Assembly (NCBI GenBank): GCA_000421325.1 | Contig: ATWQ01000001.1 | Coordinates: 146,011 to 210,010, forward strand | DNA length: 64,000 bases | Direction of reading: 5' to 3' | DNA from: an alpha proteobacterium SCGC AAA536-K22 | Lineage (GTDB): Bacteria > Pseudomonadota > Alphaproteobacteria > Puniceispirillales > Marisalimonadaceae | Part shown: positions 33,630-42,837 of the stretch, one piece after another | Numbering within the stretch: position 1 is the stretch's first letter | Layout of the letters: each line of letters begins with the position of its first letter | Notes under the pieces: model-generated | The model's database searches: none | What the model was told of the DNA's origin: nothing | The model's input: the letters and a program-made list of their open reading frames with translations, nothing else | Made by a program: the position numbers and the translations under genes

Positions 33630-34430
33630 TTATGTCCCAATTTTAAACGAAGATTTTAAGCCCCTTAAACAAGCTATAACGCTCAAGCCAGTAATTTTTC
33701 CAGTCCCTGGGTTCTCAGGTGTTTGAACATTTTGAATGGACATTTCAAAGATAGCACTGTCTGAATCAACTTGAACTTTATGGGTGTTTCTTTTCAAGTT
33801 AGGGTCAGCCCATATTTCAAGGTTTGTTTTATTTGCACCAATGCCGGCTAGACCAACTGCAGCAGCGACATTCACATTAGCAGGAAAAGCTTTTGCGCCA
33901 TCAGTTGCAGACCCTTTGAATATTAATTTTGGTTCTAATAAATTATTTAATTGGATATTATTATTAATAACGAATGGAGCATTAGATAGAGCGTTAGGGG
34001 GTTTCCGTGTTGTCATTGTAACAGAATTAATATTTGATTCTGCAGCCGCTCTTAGGGCATCCAAGCCTAAAATTGCTCCTGTGGCTAAAATAATTTGGGA
34101 GTTGTTTGTCTTCGCTAATTCCTCCAGATCTAAATTATCAAGTATGCCTGAACCACTCACAGTTATCAATTTTCTTTCTTTATTAATACATTTAGTAGCA
34201 ATGTCTCTAAAAGCTTCTTTTGGAGCGCAGTCAATAATAATCTCACAATTATCAACTAGAGCCTGCAAATCAAAAATTTTTATATTTTTATCTAATTTAT
34301 CAATTCTTTCTTGAGCATTTGATTTGCTTCTTGATGTGATACCATATAAAGAAAAATCTTCTACTCCATTGATAAGTGCTCTAGCAACTTCTGTTCCTAT
34401 CGATCCAAACCCAACAATCCCAACATTCAT
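33630..34430 (-). CDS. L-aspartate dehydrogenase-like (NadX/DUF108 family)
   Basis: VGIVGFGSIGTEVARAL, TTRKPPNAL, NVNVAAAVGLAG. Confidence 0.87.
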   Translation of the reverse strand: MNVGIVGFGSIGTEVARALINGVEDFSLYGITSRSKSNAQERIDKLDKNIKIFDLQALVDNCEIIIDCAPKEAFRDIATKCINKERKLITVSGSGILDNLDLEELAKTNNSQIILATGAILGLDALRAAAESNINSVTMTTRKPPNALSNAPFVINNNIQLNNLLEPKLIFKGSATDGAKAFPANVNVAAAVGLAGIGANKTNLEIWADPNLKRNTHKVQVDSDSAIFEMSIQNVQTPENPGTGKITGLSVIACLRGLKSSFKIGT

Positions 34431-34448
34431 TTTTTAATCCTTTAGTAT

Positions 34449-36269
34449 TTATCTTCCAATTGCATAACCTTGCATAAATCTTGGATTTGCGGCTCCTTTT
34501 AATATTTGGCCATCTTTAGAGGCAGCCGTCATTCTTCCTAAGCTCCAATCAGTATCAACTGAAACTTTATGTCCTTTTTTCTTTAGCTCATCAATAGTCG
34601 TTTTAGGGAATCTTCCTTCAATTGCTAAGTGACCTATATCAGTTTCTCTTGGATAAAAGGAGTTCGGAAAGTGAGCAGTGCTAAAACCTGGCGCATCAAT
34701 CGCCTCTTGAAGATTTAATCCAAAGTGAACATGTCTCAAAAATAAGTGAAGCGACCATTGATCTTGCTGGTCGCCGCCAGGTGTTCCAAACACCATATAT
34801 GGAACGCCATCTTTAAGGGCTAAGCTAGGAGATAAAGTTGTTCTTGGTCTTCTCTTTGGACCTATACAAGCAGGTGAGTTATCATCTAACCAAAACATTT
34901 GACCTCTATTGGATAAGCAAAAACCTAGTTCTGGTATAATAGGAGAACTTTGTAACCAACCTCCACTGGGTGTTCCTGCAATCATGTTACCCCATTTGTC
35001 GATTATATCAAAATGAGTGGTATCCCCTTTAGTATCTCCCAAGCTATTCGGACTAGGTTCGTCAAATCTAGCTACTGTTGGTTCGCCTATGTCAAATTTA
35101 GAGAAATATTCTGGAGTTGTGCCCTTTGGTCTTACCGTTACTTTCCCTCCAAATCCAGGAATATTTCCAGGCCTAACTTCCATAGAAGATTTTTCAGAAA
35201 TTAAACGTCTACGTTCAATATTATATTCTTCACTAAGTAATATATCCATTGGTACTTTATTAAAATTTGTATCTCCATAAAAAGCCTCTCTATCTGCAAA
35301 AGCCAACTTAGTTGCTTCAACAACAAAGTGAACAAATTCTGGTGAGTTTTCGTCAAGCACATCTAAATCAAAATCTTTCAATAATGCTAATTGCTGAAGG
35401 AAAGTTGGTCCTTGTCCCCATGGGCCAGTTTTACAAACAGTAAAGTTTTTATAATCATAAGTTAATGGTTTTTCTATTGTAGCAGACCAATTAGCTATAT
35501 CATCGGCAGTAAGTAAGCCTTTATGCTTACTTTCAGTTGTATCCATTACTTGATTATTTTTACAATAATTTTCAATTTCCTCTGCGACGAAACCTTTGCT
35601 CCATATATTTCTAGCTTGATTAATCTGTTCTTTTATATCTTTAGACTTTCCTTCTGCTTCTTTAATAATTTTTAAATAAGTTTCAGCCATTTTTTTATTA
35701 GTAAAAAAATCACCCTCTTTAGGCAATTTTCCGCCTGGAAGATATATTTCTGCAGAGCTAGTCCACTCATTTCTAAATAATTCCTCAACAGACTTTATGG
35801 TATTTATTATATTTGGAACTAAGTGATAACCTTTTGTTGCTATGCCAATAGAAGGTTCTAATACATCTCTTAATGTCATAGTTCCAAAATTTAATAATAA
35901 TAACATCCAAGCATCAAAAGCACCTGGGACAACAGCAGGTAACAAACCGCTTCCAGGAACTATATTTAACCCAAGATCATTGAAGTTCTTTAAAGTTGCT
36001 AACTCTGGCGCCACTCCTTGACCACATATAACAATTGGATCTTTGTTATTTGGAGCTAAAATTAATGGAACCTCTCCCCCAGGACCATTTAAGTGAGGTT
36101 CTACAACTTGAAGGGTAAACCCAGTTGCAACAGCAGCATCAAATGCATTGCCTCCTTTTTCTAATATTGACATTCCTACTGCAGAAGCAATCCAATGAGT
36201 GGATGTAACTATGCCAAAATTACCAACAATTTCAGGTCTAGTAGTAAATTTATTCATAAAAAAACTCAT
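34449..36269 (-). CDS. gamma-glutamyltransferase family protein
   Basis: GGNAFDAAVATGF, GDTTHFDIIDKWGNMIAGTPS catalytic Thr region, FGTPGGDQQDQW. Confidence 0.93.
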   Translation of the reverse strand: MSFFMNKFTTRPEIVGNFGIVTSTHWIASAVGMSILEKGGNAFDAAVATGFTLQVVEPHLNGPGGEVPLILAPNNKDPIVICGQGVAPELATLKNFNDLGLNIVPGSGLLPAVVPGAFDAWMLLLLNFGTMTLRDVLEPSIGIATKGYHLVPNIINTIKSVEELFRNEWTSSAEIYLPGGKLPKEGDFFTNKKMAETYLKIIKEAEGKSKDIKEQINQARNIWSKGFVAEEIENYCKNNQVMDTTESKHKGLLTADDIANWSATIEKPLTYDYKNFTVCKTGPWGQGPTFLQQLALLKDFDLDVLDENSPEFVHFVVEATKLAFADREAFYGDTNFNKVPMDILLSEEYNIERRRLISEKSSMEVRPGNIPGFGGKVTVRPKGTTPEYFSKFDIGEPTVARFDEPSPNSLGDTKGDTTHFDIIDKWGNMIAGTPSGGWLQSSPIIPELGFCLSNRGQMFWLDDNSPACIGPKRRPRTTLSPSLALKDGVPYMVFGTPGGDQQDQWSLHLFLRHVHFGLNLQEAIDAPGFSTAHFPNSFYPRETDIGHLAIEGRFPKTTIDELKKKGHKVSVDTDWSLGRMTAASKDGQILKGAANPRFMQGYAIGR

Positions 36270-36373
36270 AAAAAATATAAAAAAATTGACTCTATATTAT
36301 TATCTAGCAATTATTAAACTAATCTATAAATCAAGAAATCAATAACAAATTAAACTAATATGTGGAGATAACA

Positions 36374-37348
36374 ATGCCAATTAAAAATTTATTTAAAGTA
36401 GGTTTAGCAGGTGCTGCTTTTCTTGCTTTATCAGTAACAGGTGCCGTCGCTGCGCCAGACATTCCTTGTGGAACAGCCAAGCTTATTGTTCCTTGGGGAG
36501 CAGGCGGAGGAACTGATATTATTTTTCGTCAAATTGTAGAAAAAGTTAATAAAAATGGAGCAAAACCACAGTTACAAGTTGTAAATGTAGGTGGTCAAGG
36601 TGGAAATAAAGGTGCCAAGCAAGCTGCAAAGGCAAAGCCTGATGGTTGTACTTTATTTGCAATTCATCAAAGTGCAATTACGAGTTATTTTACCGGAAGA
36701 ATTGACATAACTTGGGATGCTTTCGAGCCAGTATCTATGGTTACTTCTACTCCTTCAATAATTGGAGCTAATGTAAACACTCCTTTTAATAACTTAACTG
36801 ATTTAGTTGCTGCAGCGAAGAAAGACCCTAAAAGTATTACAGCTGGCGGAACCTTTGGATCAACAAGTCAATTTGTTTTCCTATTATTAGAAGATGCTGC
36901 TGGCGTAAAGTTTAAGCACGTTTCTTATGATGGAACTAAACAAAGAATGACAGCTTTGTTAGCTGATAACATAAAGCTTGGTGAAATAAATTTAGCAGCA
37001 GCTATTAAATATATTAAAGCTGGTAAACTAAAAGCATTAGGTGTAACCAACCCTGCAAGATTGGATCAAATACCAGATATGAAAACTGCGCAAGAACAGG
37101 GTTATAATCTTGTTTATGCTGTTGAAAGAGGAGTTGTTGCTCCAAAAGGCACTTCAAAAGCTATTATTGATCATTATGCCTCAATGCTAAAAGGCGCAGC
37201 AGCAGATGCAGATTTCAAAGAGGCTATGCATAAAAAAGGTATTTTGATAACATATAAGGGAGCAAGTGATTACAGAGATCATTTTCAAGCCACTTATGAC
37301 AAATGGTTGCCGATTGCTAAAAAAGTTGGTGTATATAAAAGAAAATAA
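36374..37348 (+). CDS. tctC: tripartite tricarboxylate transporter substrate-binding protein
   Basis: signal peptide, IVPWGAGGGTDIIFR, Bug/TctC layout; followed by TctB and TctA. Confidence 0.94.
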   Translation: MPIKNLFKVGLAGAAFLALSVTGAVAAPDIPCGTAKLIVPWGAGGGTDIIFRQIVEKVNKNGAKPQLQVVNVGGQGGNKGAKQAAKAKPDGCTLFAIHQSAITSYFTGRIDITWDAFEPVSMVTSTPSIIGANVNTPFNNLTDLVAAAKKDPKSITAGGTFGSTSQFVFLLLEDAAGVKFKHVSYDGTKQRMTALLADNIKLGEINLAAAIKYIKAGKLKALGVTNPARLDQIPDMKTAQEQGYNLVYAVERGVVAPKGTSKAIIDHYASMLKGAAADADFKEAMHKKGILITYKGASDYRDHFQATYDKWLPIAKKVGVYKRK

Positions 37349-37354
37349 ATTTTA

Positions 37355-37389
37355 AACTCAGAGATTTAGAGAGATTATCTCTCTGAGTT
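37355..37389 (+). terminator. intercistronic stem-loop (attenuator-like) between tctC and tctB
   Basis: AACTCAGAGA (37355-37364) / TCTCTGAGTT (37380-37389) inverted repeat followed by TTTTATT; inner GAGAGA-TTA-TCTCTC. Confidence 0.6.
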
Positions 37390-37404
37390 TTTATTAGGAT
37401 TTGA

Positions 37405-37893
37405 ATGACTAACAATAAAACAGATATAATAATTTCTGTATTTTTACTTTGTTTCTCTGGCATCATGATAAATGACGCCTCTAATATTAGAGATCTTGGT
37501 TTTGAAGGAATGAAAGCAGACGCTTGGCCTAGAGTTGTTTTGTGGCTTTTGGTAATAATTTCCTCTGTTATGTTAGGTAAATCTTACCTTTTATTTAAAA
37601 CAGAAGGGCATGTAGGCAATAATAATTTTAAGGTAAATTTTGCGAAGTTTAAAAATGCATTAATTTGTTTTGGAATGTTCATATTTTTTCTTTCAACTTT
37701 AGATTATCTAGGAATGCTTTTAGGTGGGATAGTTTTTGTTTTTGGTTTATTAACTTTTTTAGGTGGTTTTTCTCCTAATTTAATTTTTAAGCATCTTACG
37801 ATTTCTATCCTAAGTATTGGTTTTATGTGGATGATTTTTACCTTTGGTTTAAGGGTGATGTTACCTGAAGGAGAAATCTTACGTGTTTGGTAG
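37405..37893 (+). CDS. tctB: tripartite tricarboxylate transporter small membrane subunit
   Basis: four TM segments; between TctC and TctA. Confidence 0.88.
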   Translation: MTNNKTDIIISVFLLCFSGIMINDASNIRDLGFEGMKADAWPRVVLWLLVIISSVMLGKSYLLFKTEGHVGNNNFKVNFAKFKNALICFGMFIFFLSTLDYLGMLLGGIVFVFGLLTFLGGFSPNLIFKHLTISILSIGFMWMIFTFGLRVMLPEGEILRVW

Positions 37894-37902
37894 ATTTAAA
37901 TA

Positions 37903-39549
37903 ATGTTTGATATAATTCTTCAAGCTGGAGCGTCTGTTTTACTTGATCCTTTAACGTTAGGATTAATGGGTATAGGAACATTAGCTGGTTTGTTAGCTGG
38001 AGCTATACCAGGCTTTACAATAGCTATGGGTGTTATCTTAACATTGCCTTTTACATTTGGTATGAGTCCTATTCAAGGCTTGGCAACAATGATGGGTGTA
38101 TTTGTCGGTGGTTTATCTGGTGGTTTAATGTCTGGAATGCTCACAGGTATTCCTGGAACTCCTTCTTCAGTGGCGACAACATTTGATGGTTTTCCTATGG
38201 TGCGTTCTGGAAAACCAGGATTAGCTTTGGGATTAGGTTTATGGTCTTCTTTCTTTGGAGGAATGATAAGCGCAGTTATTTTAGTAGCACTTGCACCACA
38301 GCTTGCTTTTCTTGGCTTAGAATTTGGCCCTTGGGATTACTTTGCTCTAATTGTTTTCGCTCTTACTATTACAGTTAGTTTATCTGGCGATAATATGGTT
38401 AAGGGATTAATTGCAGGTTGTTTAGGTTTATTTGCAGCTTGTGTTGGAGAAGATGAAATAAATGGAGTGGCTAGATTTGCATTTGGCTCGGATCATATTA
38501 GACAAGGTTTTGCTTTTCTTCCAGTATTGATTGGTTTATTTGCATTTTCCCAACTTTTAAGTGACGTAGAAGATAATGTAAAAGCTAAATCACCTTTAAT
38601 GGCGAAAACGGCTGACCCAGTTAGAGTAGAGCATAGAAAAGCAATTGCTTTAGTTGTTAAAAATTGGATTAATTTATTTAGATCAAGTTTTATTGGAATT
38701 TTTACTGGAATTCTTCCCGCCGCAGGTGGCTCTATTTCAAATATTCTTGCATATGATCAAGCAAAAAAAGCGGCCCCAAATAGAGATGAATTTGGAAAGG
38801 GAGCTGTAGATGGCATAATTGCTCCAGAGTCAGCTAACAATGCTACTGCAGGTGGAGCTCTCATAATGATGATGGCATTAGGCATCCCCGGTGACATTGT
38901 AACGGCGGTTATGCTTGGTGCTTTAATGATACATAATATAATTCCTGGACCTTCATTTATTCAAGATGAACCCCTTTTAGCTTATGGTGTTTTTATAGCA
39001 TTTTTTGCGGCACATTTCTTTATGGTAGGTTTGCAAGCATTTTCTCTAAGGTTGTTTCTTTTAGTAACAAGAATTCCTATGTATGTTTTGGCATCCGTAA
39101 TTCTTGCTTATTGTGCAATAGGAGTTTTTGCTCTTCATAATATAACTTTTGATATATGGGTAATGTTCGGTTTTGGTGTTATTGGATATTTTATGCGCAA
39201 ACTAGGTTTCCCACTAGCACCAATGATACTTGGTGTCGTATTAGGAAAATTAGCCGAACTAAATATAGCTAGAGCTATCGGTACTAGTGATGATTACTTT
39301 TTATTTGTAACTAGACCTTGGTCTTTGTTTTTTATACTGATGGCAATAGTTTCCATAATATTTCCTTTTTATCAAAATGCGAATAAGGATTCAATGTTTT
39401 CAAAGCTCTATGTCCCAATATGTATGATGGTTTTATCTTTTCCATTGTTTCTAATGGGAAGCCCAGTAAGAATGATAATTGCCGCTATATTATTATTAGC
39501 TGGAAGTTATTTTGTTTATAAAAGGACTACTACACTTCAAGTTACCTAA
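37903..39549 (+). CDS. tctA: tripartite tricarboxylate transporter large permease
   Basis: GLLAGAIPGFTIAMGVILTLPFTFGM, GIPGTPSSVATTFDG, GILPAAGGSISNILAYDQAKK. Confidence 0.96.
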   Translation: MFDIILQAGASVLLDPLTLGLMGIGTLAGLLAGAIPGFTIAMGVILTLPFTFGMSPIQGLATMMGVFVGGLSGGLMSGMLTGIPGTPSSVATTFDGFPMVRSGKPGLALGLGLWSSFFGGMISAVILVALAPQLAFLGLEFGPWDYFALIVFALTITVSLSGDNMVKGLIAGCLGLFAACVGEDEINGVARFAFGSDHIRQGFAFLPVLIGLFAFSQLLSDVEDNVKAKSPLMAKTADPVRVEHRKAIALVVKNWINLFRSSFIGIFTGILPAAGGSISNILAYDQAKKAAPNRDEFGKGAVDGIIAPESANNATAGGALIMMMALGIPGDIVTAVMLGALMIHNIIPGPSFIQDEPLLAYGVFIAFFAAHFFMVGLQAFSLRLFLLVTRIPMYVLASVILAYCAIGVFALHNITFDIWVMFGFGVIGYFMRKLGFPLAPMILGVVLGKLAELNIARAIGTSDDYFLFVTRPWSLFFILMAIVSIIFPFYQNANKDSMFSKLYVPICMMVLSFPLFLMGSPVRMIIAAILLLAGSYFVYKRTTTLQVT

Positions 39550-40075
39550 TAAATTGATCAACATAATTGCTACCGAGGCCAACTTTCTCAAAATGTTTTT
39601 TTGCGGCATCAATTCTATCAAAAACGTCAGTAGAACTTATGGTTTTTCCATTTTCATCGCAATAAAGTAAAGCTCCAGAATTGTGAAATAACGTAATCAT
39701 TTCTTCACAGTCTTCATCAACTACAAGAGTATGGATTTCTCCAGGTGGTTCAAATAAATAAGATCCTTCGGTAGCTACCCAATCGTGTTCAAGATATCGC
39801 CATGACCCTTTTATAACAAATCCGTGAACTGGGGCTGGATGTCTGTGTCTAGATAGGAATCCTCCTCCAATTACTTTTGTCAAATGAACCCAGTATCCCT
39901 GACTTATATTAAAGCATAGAGGTCTAGACCATCTACCTGGAGATAATGGGACCCATAATCTTTCATCTTCTTTAGAAAAGCTATCTTGGATGAATATGTC
40001 AGCTATAGCTACTTGAGGTTTTGGTCCACTATAAGGTAAGGGAATTTTAGGTTTTTTTATATCATCCATTAACAA
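39542..40075 (-). CDS. cupin-domain protein (acetylacetone-dioxygenase-like)
   Basis: GGGFLSRHRHPAPVHGFVIKGSWRYLEHDWVATEGSYLFEPPGEIHTL double-stranded beta helix motifs. Confidence 0.85.
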   Translation of the reverse strand: MLMDDIKKPKIPLPYSGPKPQVAIADIFIQDSFSKEDERLWVPLSPGRWSRPLCFNISQGYWVHLTKVIGGGFLSRHRHPAPVHGFVIKGSWRYLEHDWVATEGSYLFEPPGEIHTLVVDEDCEEMITLFHNSGALLYCDENGKTISSTDVFDRIDAAKKHFEKVGLGSNYVDQFIR

Positions 40076-40120
40076 TCTCCATAATGTGTATATTATAATA
40101 GATAATTCTCTAAAATAATC

Positions 40121-40158
40121 AAAAAGAAAAGGACGAAGGATGGGGGTCCTTCGTCCTT
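40121..40158 (-). terminator. Rho-independent terminator of the DUF1127-sRNA unit
   Basis: perfect 12-bp stem AAGGACGAAGGA/TCCTTCGTCCTT, loop CCCCCA, followed on minus strand by TTCTTTTTGA. Confidence 0.88.
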
Positions 40159-40262
40159 GTTTTATCAGATGACATAATAGCTACCTTGGGGGAGGAATTT
40201 GAGCTTTGTGTTATGCCACCATCTTTAATCAATATTCGAGGGAGGAGGTACGAATATTAATA
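40125..40262 (-). ncRNA. candidate CcsR/'cuckoo'-type sRNA downstream of a DUF1127 gene
   Basis: minus strand: AATATTCG-TACCTCCTCCCT-CGAATATT hairpin with CCUCCUCCC loop (40231-40258); second hairpin CAUAA/UUAUG + AGCU/AGCU with CCUCCCCC loop (40173-40215); then terminator. Confidence 0.75.
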
Positions 40263-40273
40263 CTTTAAAATCT

Positions 40274-40528
40274 TTATGCAGCTTTCTTGTCGTCAATCTT
40301 GTTATCTTGCTCGACTGCTTTATTTAAACCCAAATTACCTGCTGGGAAGTCAACAACATCTGTTATGTTAAAGAAGTCACCATTTAATACCTGCTGTCTT
40401 GTATATCCGATATCGGCTAATGTACGATCGTCTAAGCTAATTAAAGCTTGTCTAGTTCTTGAAACAGCAATCTTGTCAAATACTGTAGTAATAAAATTAT
40501 TTAGTTTGGCTAGAAATGTATTTTCCAT
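40274..40528 (-). CDS. DUF1127 domain protein
   Basis: 'SRTRQALISLDDRTLADIGYTRQQV' matches the DUF1127 pattern. Confidence 0.92.
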   Translation of the reverse strand: MENTFLAKLNNFITTVFDKIAVSRTRQALISLDDRTLADIGYTRQQVLNGDFFNITDVVDFPAGNLGLNKAVEQDNKIDDKKAA

Positions 40529-40724
40529 CGTCTTTTCACTTTTCTTTCTAATATTAAGAAGGCTTTATCCTTCGTTGATAATTATATACGCCAAATAAAA
40601 AAGAAAGAGAACCTAGGTAAATGGAAAATGATTATTTCCAAAATAGAAACATTAAACATATTTAGAACATTATTGACCTTAATTAGGAGTTAATATGGCA
40701 AGAGTAGGGCAATTTGACTTATAT

Positions 40725-41966
40725 TTAAATTTTGGCTGTTTGCAGCCTTTCTTCTTTTATTGGTATATGTATTAATGTAGAGAAAATAGATACTCCAATT
40801 CCAATCCACCATACAAGAGTATAATCCCCTGTAGCATCGTAAAGTCTTCCTCCCATCCAAACACCAAGAAAACTACCAATTTGATGAGAAAAAAACACAA
40901 GACCATAAAGTGTTCCCATGTAACGTAATCCATAAACATGTGCAATTAAACCACTAGTTAATGGAACTGTTGCTAACCAAAGTGAGCCCATGAAAAGTGA
41001 AAATAATATGACTGTTGTGGGTGTGATTGGGAGTAATATAAAAATTAAGCCAATTAGCGCTCGAAGAGCGTATACGCCTGCTAATAAATATTTTTTTGGA
41101 AATTTTTGACCTAACCAGCCAGCATATATAGTTCCAAAAATATTGCTAAATGCTATCAATCCTATAGCTAATGCGCCTAAACTTGATGTTGATGAAATTC
41201 CTATAAAATGTAATGCACTAGATGGAGTTATTGCACTGCACATTTCAGTAACCATTGCAGGAAAATGCGCAGTTAAAAAAGCTAGTTGATACCCACATGC
41301 AAAGAAGCCAAAAAATATCATTGAAAAAGTTGGATCCTTAAATGCATTACTCAAAACTTTTGATAGACTTACTTCCACCTCTTTTTTTGTTGCAACAGGT
41401 GCGTCTTTAAGGAAGGGGACCACTGACATAACTAACACAATAGTTAATGCAAAAATAATAAAAACCTGTTGCCAACTGTAGAAATTGAGAAGAGCTTGTG
41501 CAATTGGAGCTCCAAACATTTGTCCAAAAGATCCAGCTGCTGTTACTATTCCAAGAGCCATCGATCTATTTTTTTCACTTGATGCCCGTCCTACCACTGC
41601 TAGTATCATACCAAGGCCAGTACCAGCTATACCAAAGCCGATAATAAGTTCTAAGAATTGATGAGTTAATGGATTTTGTGCATAGGTGGAAAGAACCAGA
41701 CCAATGACGTAACAAAATGCACCAACTATAATCATTTTCTTATCACCAAATTTTTCGCCTAAAGCGCCAAAAATTGGAGCACCAATTCCCCATCCTAGAT
41801 TTTGAATAGCTATAGCCAAAGAAAACTCAACTCTTAACCATTGAAACTCATTCTCAATTGGTATTTGGAATACGCCAAAACTACCCCTGATACCGAAAGT
41901 GATAATTATGATTAATGAGCCTGCTAATAACACAGGCGTGATAAGTGAGGAGTTATAATTTTTCAT
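40725..41966 (-). CDS. MFS transporter
   Basis: 12 TM-like segments; 'IFGALGEKFGDKKMIIVG' MFS loop, oxalate/formate antiporter-like. Confidence 0.92.
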   Translation of the reverse strand: MKNYNSSLITPVLLAGSLIIIITFGIRGSFGVFQIPIENEFQWLRVEFSLAIAIQNLGWGIGAPIFGALGEKFGDKKMIIVGAFCYVIGLVLSTYAQNPLTHQFLELIIGFGIAGTGLGMILAVVGRASSEKNRSMALGIVTAAGSFGQMFGAPIAQALLNFYSWQQVFIIFALTIVLVMSVVPFLKDAPVATKKEVEVSLSKVLSNAFKDPTFSMIFFGFFACGYQLAFLTAHFPAMVTEMCSAITPSSALHFIGISSTSSLGALAIGLIAFSNIFGTIYAGWLGQKFPKKYLLAGVYALRALIGLIFILLPITPTTVILFSLFMGSLWLATVPLTSGLIAHVYGLRYMGTLYGLVFFSHQIGSFLGVWMGGRLYDATGDYTLVWWIGIGVSIFSTLIHIPIKEERLQTAKI

Positions 41967-41990
41967 AAATTAACATGTGAAGTAATTTAA

Positions 41991-42833
41991 TTAAAGTGTC
42001 AAACCTTTGTTTTTTAATATTGTAACAGACATATCCCATAATTTTTCAGCAGAGCTTTTATTATCTGCGTATACAGAAGGTTTGTTAATTTTGCTTTTGT
42101 AAAAGTATTTACCCGTAATGTTTTTAACTTCCTTATTATTAGCTAAATGAATAATTGTTTTTGCTCCTTCTTCAACGGTTATTGCAAAAAAATTCATCAA
42201 AAATTTAATTATCAAACCGACAAAACCTTTATTATTTTTACCAAATTCAGTTTTTACAAATCCTGGATGAAGACAATTAACAGTAATATTATTTTTTGAA
42301 GTCAATTCACTCAATTTTTTTGTAAAGAGAATATTACATAGTTTTGATTTTTTATAACATATCCAACCATTATAGTTATTTGACATTTCTAGATTATTAA
42401 AGTCTATGTCTACTCCTCTATGAGCACCGCTTGCGACATTAATTATTCTACCACCATTTTTAATGACTTTATATTTCAGTAATAAGTTAGTTAGAGCAAA
42501 ATATGATAAATGATTAAGAGCAAATGTTTTTTCTATTTGATCGATGCTTTCAATTCGTGAGTAAAATAGTGCACCTGCGTTATTAATAAGAATATCAAAT
42601 TTTTCTTTGATTAAATCTTTAGCTAGTAATTTAATTTCGTTAATGGATGAGAGGTCAGCTTCCTTAAATCTAAAATTTTTATTTTTAGTTTCATGAATTA
42701 AGCTATCAAGAGCTTGCTGACCTTTTTTGTTGTTACTACCTATTAATACAATTTTATTTTTACTTGCTTGCCCTAATATGTAAGCCGTTCTATAGCCAAG
42801 ACCACTAGTACCACCTGTAATTAAAATATTCAA
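41991..42833 (-). CDS. short-chain dehydrogenase/reductase
   Basis: ITGGTSGLGYRTA, NNAGAL; retinol-dehydrogenase-like HPGFVKTEFG. Confidence 0.9.
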   Translation of the reverse strand: MNILITGGTSGLGYRTAYILGQASKNKIVLIGSNNKKGQQALDSLIHETKNKNFRFKEADLSSINEIKLLAKDLIKEKFDILINNAGALFYSRIESIDQIEKTFALNHLSYFALTNLLLKYKVIKNGGRIINVASGAHRGVDIDFNNLEMSNNYNGWICYKKSKLCNILFTKKLSELTSKNNITVNCLHPGFVKTEFGKNNKGFVGLIIKFLMNFFAITVEEGAKTIIHLANNKEVKNITGKYFYKSKINKPSVYADNKSSAEKLWDMSVTILKNKGLTL

Positions 42834-42837
42834 AAAT

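Noticed and set aside
33784-34314. 176-aa plus-strand ORF opposite the aspartate dehydrogenase-like gene
   Set aside because: Long but antisense to a gene with a clear Rossmann motif; Ala/Ser/Leu-biased shadow translation.
35013-35280. Overlapping plus-strand ORFs opposite the gamma-glutamyltransferase
   Set aside because: Two frames open over the same region of a well-supported gene; shadow ORFs.
40129-40158. Bidirectional terminator serving the plus strand as well
   Set aside because: The plus-strand flank is GTTTTATC with only a short T run, and no plus-strand gene ends there; the minus-strand T-rich tract is better.
40695-40775. 26-codon plus-strand ORF after AGGAG (MARVGQFDLYLNFGCLQPFFFYWYMY)
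   Set aside because: Good SD-like spacing but very short and antisense to the 3' end of the MFS gene; too weak without conservation data.
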